A stretch of 64,000 nucleotides of DNA from Nodosilinea sp. PGN35 (GCF_029109325.1 NZ_JAQKQJ010000010.1:1302001-1366000), one strand, 5' to 3'; counted from the first letter of the stretch, positions 1 to 9,370 are shown. Numbers and translations are program-made. Notes: a model not told the origin generated them from the sequence alone.

Positions 1-1378
1 CCAGGGCGATCGGCTGGCTCACCTGGGGCTGCACCTCCTCTATCACCTCCTGGCAAAACGTCACCGCGTCCACCAGGGTGGGGTGAAACTCCAGCTTGCC
101 CGCCTCGGCCCGGGTGAGGGTGAGCAGATCGGCGATCTGCTGGCCCATGTGCTGGGCGGTGGTCAAAATTCGATCCACCTTGGGCTGGGCTACCTCCAGG
201 GAGGTCACGTCCCCCCGCAGCGACTCCGCCGACAGCAAAATGGTGCTCAGGGGGGTGCGCAGCTCGTGGGAGGCCATGGAGAAAAACTTCAGCTTCATGT
301 TCCCCAGGGCGCGGGTGCGGGCCAGTTCGGCCTGCAAGCTGTGCAGCAACAGGGCCAGGGTGCCCGTCAGCAGCAGCCCGGTGAGCAGGGTCAGGGGCGC
401 ACCGTAGCTCCGGCCCAGACCGTAGGTGGCCGCGGGGGCAAAGGCCACCCGCCACTGGCGCTGGCCCAGGGTGAGCAGGCGGGTGCAGTCCTGAGGGCGG
501 AGGCACACTGCCTCCGGAGGGGGGATCGAGTCCTCGGTCGCCACTACGGTCTGGCTGGCCGCCTCGTACTGGCCCAAAAACTGCCGCTCGGCCTCGGCAT
601 CCTGGTCGTAGAGAGCAAAGTTGATGTCGGCGCTGAGGTCTTGCAGAGCCTCTTCAACTACATCGGCCACCCGAAACACCCCCAGCAAAATGCCCTCAAA
701 TTCGGCCTCGCGCGTGGGCTGATCGGGGGGAATGTCGCCGTTGGGGTAGAGCGGCAGCACCACCAAAAAGCCAAACTGGTCGCGCTGCTCCTGCACCAGG
801 CGAATGCGCTCGGTGGCCATGATGCGGCCCGTGGCGCGGGCCGGGGCAATGGCGGCAGCGCGGGTGGGGTCGGAGGCCAGGTCGTAGCCCAGGGCGGCTT
901 CGTTGGTGAGAAAGGGCGCGACGTAGGTGACGGGCACATACTCGGCCCGCGCCCCGGCCCGCCGCAGCTGGCCCGTGGGCGACAGCTCGGTAATGGCAAA
1001 GGCGGGGTAGCCCTCGGCCTGCACCCCGGCCTCAAAGGCGGCGCGATCGCCCCCTCGCACCAGCGGTGCCCACTCCAACGCCTGAATGCCGGGGTAGGTA
1101 GCCAGCGATCGCGCCACCAGTCCAGAGAACTCCTGTCGTGACACCGGTTGCTGCGCCACCCGGTAGTAGTCATGCAGAAACGTCAGCACGTCGGTGTAGC
1201 GGTTGAGGCTGCGCTGCAGGGCCGTGGCCAGGTTTTCGATCTGCTGCTGAAACTGGGTCTGCCGCCGGGCCGCCTCCCACTGGCCCACAGACCATGCCGC
1301 CCCTAGGGATAAGCTTAGGCCCAGACCCAGAGTCAGCCCCAAAATAGCGGGATATCGCAGGCTCGCCTTAGGGTTCAT
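1..1378 (-). CDS. CHASE-domain sensor histidine kinase, 3' end beyond window
   Basis: The minus-strand frame is open from the ATG at 1378 to the window edge, about 459 codons, so the C-terminus is missing. The N-terminus has a membrane segment (about residues 8-28). A periplasmic region follows with CHASE-like features such as ALEWAPLV and the GYDLASDPTRAAA stretch. A second membrane segment lies near residue 330. The HisKA motif MASHELRTPLS contains the phosphoacceptor His. The ATPase domain would lie off the window. It probably senses a small ligand outside the membrane and phosphorylates an unseen response regulator. The family call is firm; the ligand is unknown. Confidence 0.85.
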   Translation of the reverse strand, partial: MNPKASLRYPAILGLTLGLGLSLSLGAAWSVGQWEAARRQTQFQQQIENLATALQRSLNRYTDVLTFLHDYYRVAQQPVSRQEFSGLVARSLATYPGIQALEWAPLVRGGDRAAFEAGVQAEGYPAFAITELSPTGQLRRAGARAEYVPVTYVAPFLTNEAALGYDLASDPTRAAAIAPARATGRIMATERIRLVQEQRDQFGFLVVLPLYPNGDIPPDQPTREAEFEGILLGVFRVADVVEEALQDLSADINFALYDQDAEAERQFLGQYEAASQTVVATEDSIPPPEAVCLRPQDCTRLLTLGQRQWRVAFAPAATYGLGRSYGAPLTLLTGLLLTGTLALLLHSLQAELARTRALGNMKLKFFSMASHELRTPLSTILLSAESLRGDVTSLEVAQPKVDRILTTAQHMGQQIADLLTLTRAEAGKLEFHPTLVDAVTFCQEVIEEVQPQVSQPIAL

Positions 1379-1504
1379 CGTGCGCAGGCGGCGTAAAAAA
1401 CTGCCCCAGCTGCGACTTGCGCTGCCGCTCGACAGTCTTTTCGGTAATTAGCTGTGACTGCTCAACCCCTGAGACCAAAATGATGCCCCCTTAGAATCTT
1501 TGAA

Positions 1505-2518
1505 TTAAAAACTAATGAACTGACTAGTCCACAGCGCTACAGCGACCATAGCACTGACGCTTAACCCTAGCCACAGCAAAACGGCCCGGCGGGTGAGGGC
1601 CAGGGCGGCGAGAATGCGATCGCCTGTAATCTCTTCTATCGCATCCCCCAACAGTGGTTTCTCTTTCACCTGGCCCCGGTATACGTTTTGCCCGCCCAGC
1701 TGCACCCCCAGGGCGGCGGCGTAGGCGCACTCGCTCCAGCCCGCGTTGGGGCTGGGGTCGGCGGGGGCGTCGCGGCGGCACAGGCGCACCACCCGCCCAG
1801 GTCGCCCCGACAGCAGGGCAATGGTCGCCACCGTCAGGCGGCAGGGCAGCCAGGTCAGGGCGTCCTCCAGACGGGCGCTAAACCAGCCCAGGTGGGTGTA
1901 GGGCGCTTCTCGGTAGCCCACCATGGAGTCGAGGGTGCTGGCGGCTTTGTAGGCCAGGGCCACCGGCACGCTGCCCACGGGCAGCAACGCCCCCACCAGG
2001 GCATAGAACAGCGGGGCCAGCACGCCGTCGGTGGCGTTCTCGCTGACGGTTTCGAGCACCGCCCGCAATATTTCAGGCTCGTCCAGGTTCTCGGTGTCGC
2101 GGCCCACGTAGAGGGCCAGCCGCTGCCGCGCTGTGGGAATATCGCCCGACTCCAGCGGGGCCAGCACATCCTCAGCGGCCCGCCGCAGACTGCGCCCGGC
2201 AAAACAGCTGGCCAGCAGCACCCCCTCGCAGCCCAGCCCGACTGCGGGATGCACCATGGCGGCCAGGTGCACTAGGCCCCACCCCACCGCTCCACTGCCA
2301 AAAACGACGCCCAGCCCGAGGAGAACGCCCAGCGATCGCTCTCCCCCAGGCGGCAGTTTGAGGCGTTGAATTCCGCTCGACCCCCAGCCAATGGCCTGGC
2401 CGATGGCCTGCACCGGGTGGGGCCAGCCCCAGGGGTCGCCCACGATGCGATCGAGCACGGCGGCCAGCACCACCACCACCGCTTGACCTACCCCGCTACA
2501 CCATAAAGCTGACATCAT
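1505..2518 (-). CDS. cobD: Adenosylcobinamide-phosphate synthase (CobD/CbiB)
   Basis: This integral membrane enzyme joins adenosylcobyric acid to the aminopropanol arm in cobamide synthesis. Family motifs seen are DRIVGDPWGWPHPVQAIG near the N-terminus, VSENATDGVLAPLFY in the middle, then YKAASTLDSMVGY and, near the C-terminus, RRDAPADPSPNAGWSE. Length of about 337 residues is normal. I chose the ATG at 2518 over the longer reading from 2551 because the extra residues are not hydrophobic and the family begins at the first membrane helix. The start overlaps the end of the Rrf2 gene by 23 bp, so the two are probably cotranscribed. Confidence 0.93.
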   Translation of the reverse strand: MMSALWCSGVGQAVVVVLAAVLDRIVGDPWGWPHPVQAIGQAIGWGSSGIQRLKLPPGGERSLGVLLGLGVVFGSGAVGWGLVHLAAMVHPAVGLGCEGVLLASCFAGRSLRRAAEDVLAPLESGDIPTARQRLALYVGRDTENLDEPEILRAVLETVSENATDGVLAPLFYALVGALLPVGSVPVALAYKAASTLDSMVGYREAPYTHLGWFSARLEDALTWLPCRLTVATIALLSGRPGRVVRLCRRDAPADPSPNAGWSECAYAAALGVQLGGQNVYRGQVKEKPLLGDAIEEITGDRILAALALTRRAVLLWLGLSVSAMVAVALWTSQFISF

Positions 2519-2939
2519 CCCCCTGGGCCGCCTGCCAACTGCGGGCATCAAAATACAGGTCTTCCAGGGAAATACTATAGAGGGCTTCTTTTAACTTTTG
2601 CGAGAGGCGGTTCCACACCGCAAAGGTGACCCAGTCTTCGGCCTGGTCGGCCTGGGGGCTGTGGCGGGGCAGAGGGTCAACCTGCTCACCCACCGCCTCT
2701 AAAATCTGTCCCAAAAAAATTTGGTTGGCGGGCTTGGCCAGTCGGTACCCCCCCTGGGGGCCGCGCACCGACACCACAATGCCCGCCCGCCGCAGGTCAA
2801 TTAAGAGTTTTTCTAGGTAGGGTGGCGGCAGCCCCTGGCGAGCGGCAATGGTGTGCACCGAAACAGGCCGACGGGAGGGATGCAACGTCAGGTCGAGCAG
2901 GGCTTTAACACTGTAATGGCCCCGAGTTGTTAGTTTCAT
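2496..2939 (-). CDS. Rrf2-family transcriptional regulator
   Basis: A 147-residue winged-helix protein beginning MKLTTRGHYSVKALLDL, the typical Rrf2 start. It has the recognition and wing motif LRRAGIVVSVRGPQGGYRLAKP. The region where IscR carries its three cluster-binding cysteines (after EAVGEQVDPLPRHSP) has no cysteine. If it binds an iron-sulfur cluster it must use other residues, which is known for other cyanobacterial Rrf2 proteins. It is the first gene of a pair with cobD, whose start it overlaps, so it may influence cobalamin synthesis; that link is inference. Confidence 0.9.
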   Translation of the reverse strand: MKLTTRGHYSVKALLDLTLHPSRRPVSVHTIAARQGLPPPYLEKLLIDLRRAGIVVSVRGPQGGYRLAKPANQIFLGQILEAVGEQVDPLPRHSPQADQAEDWVTFAVWNRLSQKLKEALYSISLEDLYFDARSWQAAQGDDVSFMV

Positions 2940-3173
2940 CTGGTTAAATCATCGCGCCGGTTGCCACTATTCTACGGCGTTCGTGGAGGACGAAAAGGCG
3001 ATTTTCTGGGGCCTGAGGTGGCACAGTTAGGGGAACAAAAAAAGAGAGTGCAAAAAACTATTTCGCTGTAGTATCATTTTGCGTGTTGTCATTAAAGTAG
3101 AGCTAGGTAGAACAGGTCTGCTGTTCCTGCTCAACGTGTCTGGAGCAAACCGTTGTGAACGAGAATAGAGTTA

Positions 3174-3575
3174 ATGGCTAACGCAACACAGGTAAAACCA
3201 CTGGTCGGTCAAGAGCTACTGCAAAAGGTTAAAAATCTCGACAATCTCAGTAAAGAAGAGAAGGCAAAAGCCTGTGGCTATTACACGTTGACTAAGGCGG
3301 GTAACCCGCGAGTCAATATGATGAAATTTCTCAACGCCCTGATTGAGGCGGAGGGCATTCAGCTCGACAGTGCTCAAAACGGCAGCGGGCGCGGCGGACG
3401 GAGCGCCAGTTTTCGCATCACGGTACAGTCTAACGGCAACCTGCTGATCGGCTCGACCTACACCAAGCAGATGGGTCTAAAGGCTGGCGACGAGTTTGAA
3501 ATCACCCTGGGGCGTAAGCACATTCGCCTCAAACAACTGGGAGAAAACGGTGCCCTGATGGACGAAGATGATTAG
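3174..3575 (+). CDS. cyAbrB-family transcriptional regulator
   Basis: A 133-residue protein of the cyanobacterial AbrB family, whose DNA-binding AbrB-like domain is C-terminal. Seen here are the conserved N-terminal stretch LSKEEKAKACGYYTLTKAG, the NMMKFLNALIEAEGI segment, and the C-terminal LIGSTYTKQMGLKAGDEFEI with a following basic strand. These proteins act as global regulators of carbon and nitrogen balance and cell differentiation. I cannot say which of the two usual paralogues (cyAbrB1 or cyAbrB2) this is. It stands alone, with about 230 bp of upstream space and its own terminator downstream. Confidence 0.92.
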   Translation: MANATQVKPLVGQELLQKVKNLDNLSKEEKAKACGYYTLTKAGNPRVNMMKFLNALIEAEGIQLDSAQNGSGRGGRSASFRITVQSNGNLLIGSTYTKQMGLKAGDEFEITLGRKHIRLKQLGENGALMDEDD

Positions 3576-3650
3576 TAAATCTGATGGGTGGGTACTCCCT
3601 TTTAGGTTTTAGACGTGAGTGATCCGTTTTTAGGTCGCTTGAGTACAATG

Positions 3651-3689
3651 GGCGAGCCAAGTCTACAAGGGTTTGGTTCGTCTTTTTTT
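3651..3689 (+). terminator. Rho-independent terminator after cyAbrB
   Basis: The arms GGCGAGCCAA and TTGGTTCGTC form a 10-bp stem with two G-U pairs, followed directly by seven T. It lies about 75 bp behind the cyAbrB stop codon. Confidence 0.75.
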
Positions 3690-3846
3690 AGTACTCCTTA
3701 GCTGCTGGCCGGGCTCGCCTCCTACTCTTTGCCATGGCGTTTAAGAGGGCTGAGCGGCTCTTTTCGCTGCTGATATGCCGGAGCTATTGCCATCGGCCAG
3801 CAGCCAACCAGCGGGGTTTGAAAATACAGAGTTGTACGATTGGCCC

Positions 3847-5316
3847 ATGAACTTTCCTATAGTTTTAGACATTGCCCTGGGGCTGGTCTTTATCTTTTTT
3901 GTGCTAAGCCTGCTGGCGAGTGAGGCCCAGGAGATTATTGGCACCCTATTGCAGTGGCGAGCCGAGCACCTCAAACAGTCCATTGAGGTGCTGCTGGCGG
4001 GCAACGATCGCGATCGCGAAGCCTCGGCCCAGGCCCTGGCGGACGCCCTCTACGAAAGCCCCTGGATTCGAGGGCTAAACCAGGAGGCCAAGGGATCGAT
4101 CGCGCGATCGTTTCGGCGCATTTCCCACTTCATTGGCCGCGTCTACCGCACCCTCACGGGCCAGCGCAATGTGTTTGGGGTAGGTAAAACCAGCGGGCCG
4201 TCCTACATTCCGCCCGAAGCTTTTGCCAACAGCCTGCTGGAGCGTATGCAGCTGGGCAACCTGTGGCAGGTGCTGGCCCGCGATCGCATCCACGGCTTTG
4301 CCCGCGATCGCGTGCTCGGCCCCGTGACCAATATTCTCAGCGACCTCAAGGCCAGCACCGGCAACGAGTTTTTGCTCAACGCCGAGCTCCAGCAGCTCGA
4401 GCAGGGCGTTCGCACCATCATTGACGACTTTCAGGCGGGCATTGTCTCGCTGCCCGAAAGCCTCGATCGCGTCATCAACCGCCTGGAGGAGTTTGGGCTG
4501 ATGGCCGAAGATGTGCTGCCCGATGGCCACCCCCTCACCGAGACCTTTTTGCGCCGCCTGGAGTACATCAAGCGCGGCCTGGCCAGTAACCCCACCGAGC
4601 GGGCGGCGATGCTCAGCAAACTGCGCCCCAATGTGGCCCAGCTGCTCGACATATTTGACGAAAACAGCCCCGCCTACAGCGAACTGAGCCGTCTGGCCCA
4701 GAATGGGAACCTCGATGCCCAGGCCCTGATCGATCGTCTGGCCCAGGCCCCCATCACCCCGGCCTTGCGGAGCAGTCTGGCGGCGATCGCCCGCAAGGTC
4801 GAAGTCGCCGCCGACACCACCCGCGACGACGTGAAGCTATTTGGCCTCGAGCTGGAAAAATGGTTCGATCGCGGCATGGAGCGGGCCACCGGAGTCTACA
4901 AACGCAACGCCAAGGCCGTTGCACTACTAATTGGCATTGCCACGGCGGTTTCCATCAATGCCGACTCGTTTCACATTGCCACTCGCCTGGCCGTAGACCC
5001 GATTCTGCGCAACTCCATTACCCAGACCGCCGACCAGCTCGTCGCTGAATCGACCGGCGACTTTAGCCAAGACATTGAGCAGGTGCAGACCGCCGTCAAC
5101 CAGGCCCTTGACGAGATTCCCTTCCCCCTGGGCTACAACGAAGTGGTGGTGCAGCAGCAGCTCGCCGCCGAGCAGTCGTGGCCAGTACCCTTTGTGCCAC
5201 GCCGCCTGCTGGGCTGGCTGGTGAGCGGGTTTGCCATTTCTATGGGGTCAACCTTTTGGTTTAACGTGCTGAAGAAAGTGGTGAATGTGCGGAATACGGG
5301 AGGGAAGGGAGAGTAG
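3847..5316 (+). CDS. Uncharacterised membrane protein with terminal membrane segments
   Basis: I do not recognise a named family. From the ATG at 3847 the protein is 489 residues. It opens with a hydrophobic helix (IALGLVFIFFVLSLLASEA), followed by a long, mostly helical, charged cytosolic or periplasmic region. Two further membrane segments lie near the C-terminus (AKAVALLIGIATAVSI and GWLVSGFAISMGSTFWFNVL). The C-terminal GSTFWFN..KKVVNVRNTGG is reminiscent of other uncharacterised bacterial membrane proteins. A longer reading from 3775 adds 24 non-hydrophobic residues and is less likely. A purine-rich tract follows the stop codon. Confidence 0.75.
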   Translation: MNFPIVLDIALGLVFIFFVLSLLASEAQEIIGTLLQWRAEHLKQSIEVLLAGNDRDREASAQALADALYESPWIRGLNQEAKGSIARSFRRISHFIGRVYRTLTGQRNVFGVGKTSGPSYIPPEAFANSLLERMQLGNLWQVLARDRIHGFARDRVLGPVTNILSDLKASTGNEFLLNAELQQLEQGVRTIIDDFQAGIVSLPESLDRVINRLEEFGLMAEDVLPDGHPLTETFLRRLEYIKRGLASNPTERAAMLSKLRPNVAQLLDIFDENSPAYSELSRLAQNGNLDAQALIDRLAQAPITPALRSSLAAIARKVEVAADTTRDDVKLFGLELEKWFDRGMERATGVYKRNAKAVALLIGIATAVSINADSFHIATRLAVDPILRNSITQTADQLVAESTGDFSQDIEQVQTAVNQALDEIPFPLGYNEVVVQQQLAAEQSWPVPFVPRRLLGWLVSGFAISMGSTFWFNVLKKVVNVRNTGGKGE

Positions 5317-5397
5317 GTGTAGGGGGTGAGGAGGATGGGGGAGATAGGTAAGGTAAGGAAGATGGAGGAGTGATCGGGTGGTGGAGTGATCGGGAAA

Positions 5398-6084
5398 ATG
5401 GCAGCGTTTTTTGGGCAGGAATATGTTTGTGGGCGAGGACTGAACCTCTATAAAACAGCCGAATTGGGGGGGTTGGTGACCCAGGCAGCGGCGGGGCGGC
5501 ACTTGCGGGTGGCGGCTGAGCAACAGACCTCGGATGCCTGGGCCGTGGTCCTCTGCGAAGACGACTATCCCGGCTGGATCAGGGCTGCCGATGGGGAGGC
5601 GCTTCAGCCTGCCGAGCAGCTCTATCGGCCTGTCTCCCTCGATCGCAGCGCCATTGAGCCGCGCCTGCCGGAGGTGATTGCTTTTGCGGAGCGGGCGATG
5701 GCCACACCCAACACCTACCTGTGGGGCGGCACGGTTGGCCCCAACTACGACTGCTCGGGGCTGATGCAGGCCGCCTTTGCTTCCGTGGGCATTCGGCTGC
5801 CCCGCGACTCGTACCAGCAGGAGGCATTTACCCAGCCGATTGCCTGGGATGAGCTGACACCGGGAGATCTAATCTTTTTTGGCACGCCCGAACGCACCAA
5901 GCATGTGGCCCTCTACCTGGGTCAGGGCAACTACATTCACAGTTCTGGGGTTGACCAGGGCCGCAACGGCATTGGCGTTGACTCATTGAGCGATCTGTCG
6001 CACTCGGTCAGTGCTGCCTACCACCGGCAGCTACGCCGGGCCGGGCGAGTGATGACCAGCTATTGCCCCGGCGACACGCTATAG
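5398..6084 (+). CDS. NlpC/P60 peptidoglycan endopeptidase with SH3-like N-terminus
   Basis: The cysteine peptidase domain cleaves peptide stems of peptidoglycan. The catalytic Cys is in NYDCSGLMQAAF. The His is in KHVALYLGQGNYIHSSG, with a second polar residue expected about 12 positions on (the HSSG segment). The first ~95 residues, with GRGLNLYK and WAVVLCEDDYPGWI, look like an SH3b cell-wall binding module. No signal peptide is visible, which is common for the cyanobacterial AvCPB/NpPCP group. The ATG at 5398 is preferred to the GTG at 5386 because GGAG lies about 12 nt upstream of it. Confidence 0.88.
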   Translation: MAAFFGQEYVCGRGLNLYKTAELGGLVTQAAAGRHLRVAAEQQTSDAWAVVLCEDDYPGWIRAADGEALQPAEQLYRPVSLDRSAIEPRLPEVIAFAERAMATPNTYLWGGTVGPNYDCSGLMQAAFASVGIRLPRDSYQQEAFTQPIAWDELTPGDLIFFGTPERTKHVALYLGQGNYIHSSGVDQGRNGIGVDSLSDLSHSVSAAYHRQLRRAGRVMTSYCPGDTL

Positions 6085-6096
6085 TCCAAGCAGCGT

Positions 6097-7083
6097 TTGC
6101 CTATTGAGGGGTCGCCCTTGTCATTTTTGCCTGCTGTCTGGCTCAAGCACCTGAAGCCCCTGGTTCGCTGGACTGTGATGGGCGCTGCGATCGCCTTTCT
6201 ACTCCACACCCTGGTGCGCCACTGGGCCGACATCAGCGCCCTGCGGCTTGCCCCCCAGGGCTGGAGCCTGCTGCTGCTGGCCCTGGGCATAACCCTACTG
6301 GCCCACATCTGGGCCGGCTGGGTCTGGAGCTGGACACTGCAAGCCCTGCAACAACCCATCTCTGGCAGATGGAGCGCCCCCGTCTATCTGCGGATCAACC
6401 TGCTGAAGTACCTGCCCGGCAACGTCTGGCACTTCTTTGGTCGCGTGCGCGCCCTGCAAAGTGTTGGGGTCGATAACGGCTCGGCCATCGTCGGCGTCGC
6501 CCTAGAACCCCTGCTCATGGCCGCCGCCGCCCTAGTCGTAGGCATCGCTACCCCCACCCCCTACTGGCCCTGGCAACTCCTGGGCCTGGGCATCGTCCTT
6601 GCCATCCTTTCCCCCCGCTGGCTCAACCCCCTAGTCAATCGCCTCAGCCACTCCAAAACCGCCCACCAGCCTCCCAAAGATACCTCCCCACCTCCCTCAC
6701 CCCCCCCATCTCCCTCCCCTTCCCCACCCCCCGGCCTCCGCCGCTACCCCCTCAAACCCCTCCTCGGCCAGCTCGGCTACGTGGGCCTGCGCGGCATTGG
6801 CTTCTGCCTGGTGCTGAGCGCCGTAACGCCCCTGGCGGCGATCGCTTGGCCCAGCACCGTCAGCGCCTTTAGCCTGGCCTGGCTGGGGGGACTGGTGGTG
6901 CCGGGCGCGCCGGGCGGCCTGGGCGTGTTTGAGGCGATCGCCCTCAGCCTGCTCCAGGGCCAATTCTCTGCCGCCGTGGTGCTCAGCGCGGTGGTGCTGT
7001 ACCGGGTGGTCAACACCCTGGCCGAGGCCCTGGGGGCGGCGTTGGCCACCCTCGATGGGGGCCTTTCCAGTACACTCAAATAA
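6097..7083 (+). CDS. YbhN/LPG-synthase-like (UPF0104) membrane protein
   Basis: A multi-span membrane protein of about 328 residues. It has the family signatures YLRINLLKYLPGNVWHF and, near the C-terminus, GGLVVPGAPGGLGVFEAI. It begins with a TTG at 6097, or possibly the TTG at 6118; no ATG precedes the conserved part. Members resemble the flippase half of lysylphosphatidylglycerol synthase and are often next to lipid-linked sugar transferases, as here (a GT2 enzyme 67 bp downstream). A proline/serine-rich cytosolic loop (nucleotides 6670-6740, a pyrimidine tract) interrupts the membrane part. It resembles the purine/pyrimidine tracts found between genes in this genome. Confidence 0.85.
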   Translation: MPIEGSPLSFLPAVWLKHLKPLVRWTVMGAAIAFLLHTLVRHWADISALRLAPQGWSLLLLALGITLLAHIWAGWVWSWTLQALQQPISGRWSAPVYLRINLLKYLPGNVWHFFGRVRALQSVGVDNGSAIVGVALEPLLMAAAALVVGIATPTPYWPWQLLGLGIVLAILSPRWLNPLVNRLSHSKTAHQPPKDTSPPPSPPPSPSPSPPPGLRRYPLKPLLGQLGYVGLRGIGFCLVLSAVTPLAAIAWPSTVSAFSLAWLGGLVVPGAPGGLGVFEAIALSLLQGQFSAAVVLSAVVLYRVVNTLAEALGAALATLDGGLSSTLK

Positions 7084-7150
7084 ATTGTTCTATGCCCAGG
7101 CGGCATAGACTACGGTCTCTGCTGGTCTTTCCCATTGTGCTGAAGCTGCC

Positions 7151-8161
7151 ATGACATCTACCCATTCCCCCCCGGTTTCGGCACTGCCTGCGATCGCAGC
7201 CCCCATCGACATTTCGGTGGTGGTGCCGGTGTACAACGAGTACGACAGCCTGCCCGCCCTGGTTGAGGCCATCAGTGACGCCCTCGACGGGTTGGGCTAC
7301 ACCTACGAAATTTTAGGGGTAGACGACGGCTCCACCGACGGATCGAGCGATCGCCTGCGCCAGCTGGCCCAGCAGTATCCTCCCCTGCGGGCCGTGATTT
7401 TACGCCGCAACTACGGCCAAACCGCCGCCATGGCCGCTGGGTTTGACCACGCCCGAGGCCGCATCGTCATCACAATGGACGGCGATCTGCAAAACGACCC
7501 CGCCGACATTCCCCGCCTGCTCGATCGCCTCAACGAGGGCTACGACCTGGTCAGCGGCTGGCGCAAACACCGCCAGGACAACACCCTGACTCGGCTGATT
7601 CCCTCCAAAATTGCCAACTGGCTGATTGGCGGCGTCACGGGGGTTGAGCTGCACGACTACGGCTGCTCCCTCAAGGCCTACCGGGCGGAGGTGATTCGCG
7701 ACCTCAACCTCTACGGCGAGCTGCACCGCTTTTTGCCCGCCCTGGCCTTTATCGAAGGAGCGCGCATTACCGAAATGCCCGTCACCCACCACCCCCGCCG
7801 CTTTGGCACCAGCAAGTATGGCCTGGGCCGCACCCTGCGGGTGGTGATGGATATGCTCACCGTCTACTTTATGAAGAAGTTTCTCACCCGGCCCATGCAT
7901 GTCTTTGGCAGCCTGGGCCTGGTGTCGATGGCGGCGGGCCTGGCCCTGGGGGTCTACCTCACCCTGGTGAAGATTTTGGCCGATCAGGATATCGGCGATC
8001 GCCCCCTGCTGGTGCTGGCCGTTGTACTTCTCCTGGCAGGTATACAGCTGTTTAGCTTTGGTCTGCTGGCCGAGCTGCTGATGCGTACCTACCACGAATC
8101 GCAGCAGCGCCCCATCTACCGGGTGCGCGAGGTCGTAGGCAATGAGCTATCTCCAGAGTAG
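7151..8161 (+). CDS. GT2 glycosyltransferase, dolichol-phosphate-mannose-synthase/GtrB type
   Basis: A 336-residue membrane glycosyltransferase. The GT-A nucleotide-sugar site is seen as VVVPVYNEYDSLP, VDDGSTDGSSD and the metal-binding TMDGDLQNDPADIP. The GtrB-like HDYGCSLKAYRAEV and RRFGTSKYGLGRTLRV follow. Two C-terminal membrane helices lie at about residues 250-275 and 285-310. Such enzymes move a sugar from a nucleotide donor to a polyprenyl phosphate carrier. The upstream YbhN-like gene points to a lipid-linked sugar pathway, possibly for envelope decoration; the sugar cannot be told. Confidence 0.92.
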   Translation: MTSTHSPPVSALPAIAAPIDISVVVPVYNEYDSLPALVEAISDALDGLGYTYEILGVDDGSTDGSSDRLRQLAQQYPPLRAVILRRNYGQTAAMAAGFDHARGRIVITMDGDLQNDPADIPRLLDRLNEGYDLVSGWRKHRQDNTLTRLIPSKIANWLIGGVTGVELHDYGCSLKAYRAEVIRDLNLYGELHRFLPALAFIEGARITEMPVTHHPRRFGTSKYGLGRTLRVVMDMLTVYFMKKFLTRPMHVFGSLGLVSMAAGLALGVYLTLVKILADQDIGDRPLLVLAVVLLLAGIQLFSFGLLAELLMRTYHESQQRPIYRVREVVGNELSPE

Positions 8162-8219
8162 CCTGGGGCGACTTCTGAAAAGTAGTTTCCCAACGGTGGC
8201 CATTGCCCGCCCTAGGATG

Positions 8220-8256
8220 GCTTCAATCGCTGGATTGAAGCTGGTATCTTCTTTTT
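8220..8256 (+). terminator. Terminator-like hairpin behind the GT2 gene
   Basis: GCTTCAATC and GATTGAAGC form a perfect 9-bp stem with the loop GCTG. The T-rich tail (TTCTTTTTC) starts about 8 nt further on, so it is a weak terminator by sequence. It lies between two convergent genes. Confidence 0.5.
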
Positions 8257-8290
8257 CAAAAACCTCCTGTTCACCTGAACCTGCGATCGC

Positions 8291-9274
8291 CTAAGCGTGC
8301 GGAACCACCTCAACCGGAGTTTTGAGATAGGCTAAATCTGGCCCCGAGGGAATAATGCCGCCGGGGTTGAGCGGAAACAGGTTGCCGTAGTAGTCGTGCT
8401 TGACCGCCTCAATATCGCAGGTTTCGGCCACTCCCGGCAGTTGGTACAGGCGTCGCAGGTAAGGGCCGAGGTGAACATAGTCTTGAATGCGGCGGCGGTT
8501 GCACTTAAACAGGCTGTAGTAGACCACATCAAAGCGAAACAGCGTGGTAAACAGCCGCACATCCGCCAAAGTCACCCCGTCGCCGCAGAGATAGGGGCGA
8601 TTCCCCAGCGCTTCATCGATCGCATCCAGCGCATCAAACAGTTCGGCGACGGCGCGATCGTAGGCGGCCTGGGTCTGGGCAAAGCCGCAGCGGTAGACGC
8701 CATTGTTAACGGCGTGGTAGGTGCGATCGTTCCACTGGTCAATCTCGGCTTTGAGCGTGTCAGGATAGAGGTCAACCTCGGGCCGAGTTGCCCACTCGTT
8801 GAATGCCTCATTCAAAATCACAATGATGTCGGCGCTCTCGTTGTTGACAATGCTGGCGGTCTGCGTATCCCACAGCACCGGCACGGTGGCGCGCCCCTTA
8901 TACCCCGGCTGGGCCTGGCGGTAGAGTTCTGGCAGGGTGCGGCAGCCGCGAAAGGATTTTTCAAACACCCAGCAGCCCTCGTCGGGGGAGGGCACTACGG
9001 GAAGAATCGAAATGGTTGCTTCTAAGCCCTTCAGCGATCGCGTCACCAGCGTCCGGTGCGCCCAGGGGCAGCCCATGCCCACAATCAATTGATAGCGTTC
9101 TGCGGCGGGTGGATAAGGTCCATCGGGTGTAACCCGCTGGCGAAACTCGCTCTCGGGCCGCTGGTAATCGCCGCCCTTGCTGCTCGGGGCCATCTGCCCC
9201 ATCATGGTCTGCCACAGCGTTGTCCAAATCTGCTTAGCGGTGCGAATCAGCAAACCCGGCGGAAGACCAGCCAT
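8291..9274 (-). CDS. Glutathionyl-hydroquinone reductase (Xi-class glutathione S-transferase)
   Basis: The thioredoxin-fold half carries GMGCPWAHRTLVTRS with the catalytic cysteine typical of the Xi class (YqjG/ECM4). The C-terminal half has the family features NNGVYRCGFAQTQAAYD and LADVRLFTTLFRFDVVY. These enzymes reduce glutathionyl-hydroquinones using glutathione. I chose the start at 9274 (MAGLPPG) because family members begin near there; a reading from 9328 adds 18 residues. The protein is then about 327 residues. Downstream it converges on the GT2 gene. Confidence 0.9.
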   Translation of the reverse strand: MAGLPPGLLIRTAKQIWTTLWQTMMGQMAPSSKGGDYQRPESEFRQRVTPDGPYPPAAERYQLIVGMGCPWAHRTLVTRSLKGLEATISILPVVPSPDEGCWVFEKSFRGCRTLPELYRQAQPGYKGRATVPVLWDTQTASIVNNESADIIVILNEAFNEWATRPEVDLYPDTLKAEIDQWNDRTYHAVNNGVYRCGFAQTQAAYDRAVAELFDALDAIDEALGNRPYLCGDGVTLADVRLFTTLFRFDVVYYSLFKCNRRRIQDYVHLGPYLRRLYQLPGVAETCDIEAVKHDYYGNLFPLNPGGIIPSGPDLAYLKTPVEVVPHA

Positions 9275-9340
9275 AACATTTTTGCCGTAAAGGATGCCTT
9301 CACTATACCGAGGCCGCAGGACTCCCACATATGCCCCTTC

Positions 9341-9370
9341 TAGGGTGCATCGCTGCGCGGATGCACCCTA
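9341..9370. repeat. Inverted repeat, 11-bp arms
   Basis: TAGGGTGCATC and GATGCACCCTA are exact reverse complements separated by 8 nt. No T-run follows on either strand, so it is more like a dispersed palindromic repeat than a terminator. Confidence 0.7.
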
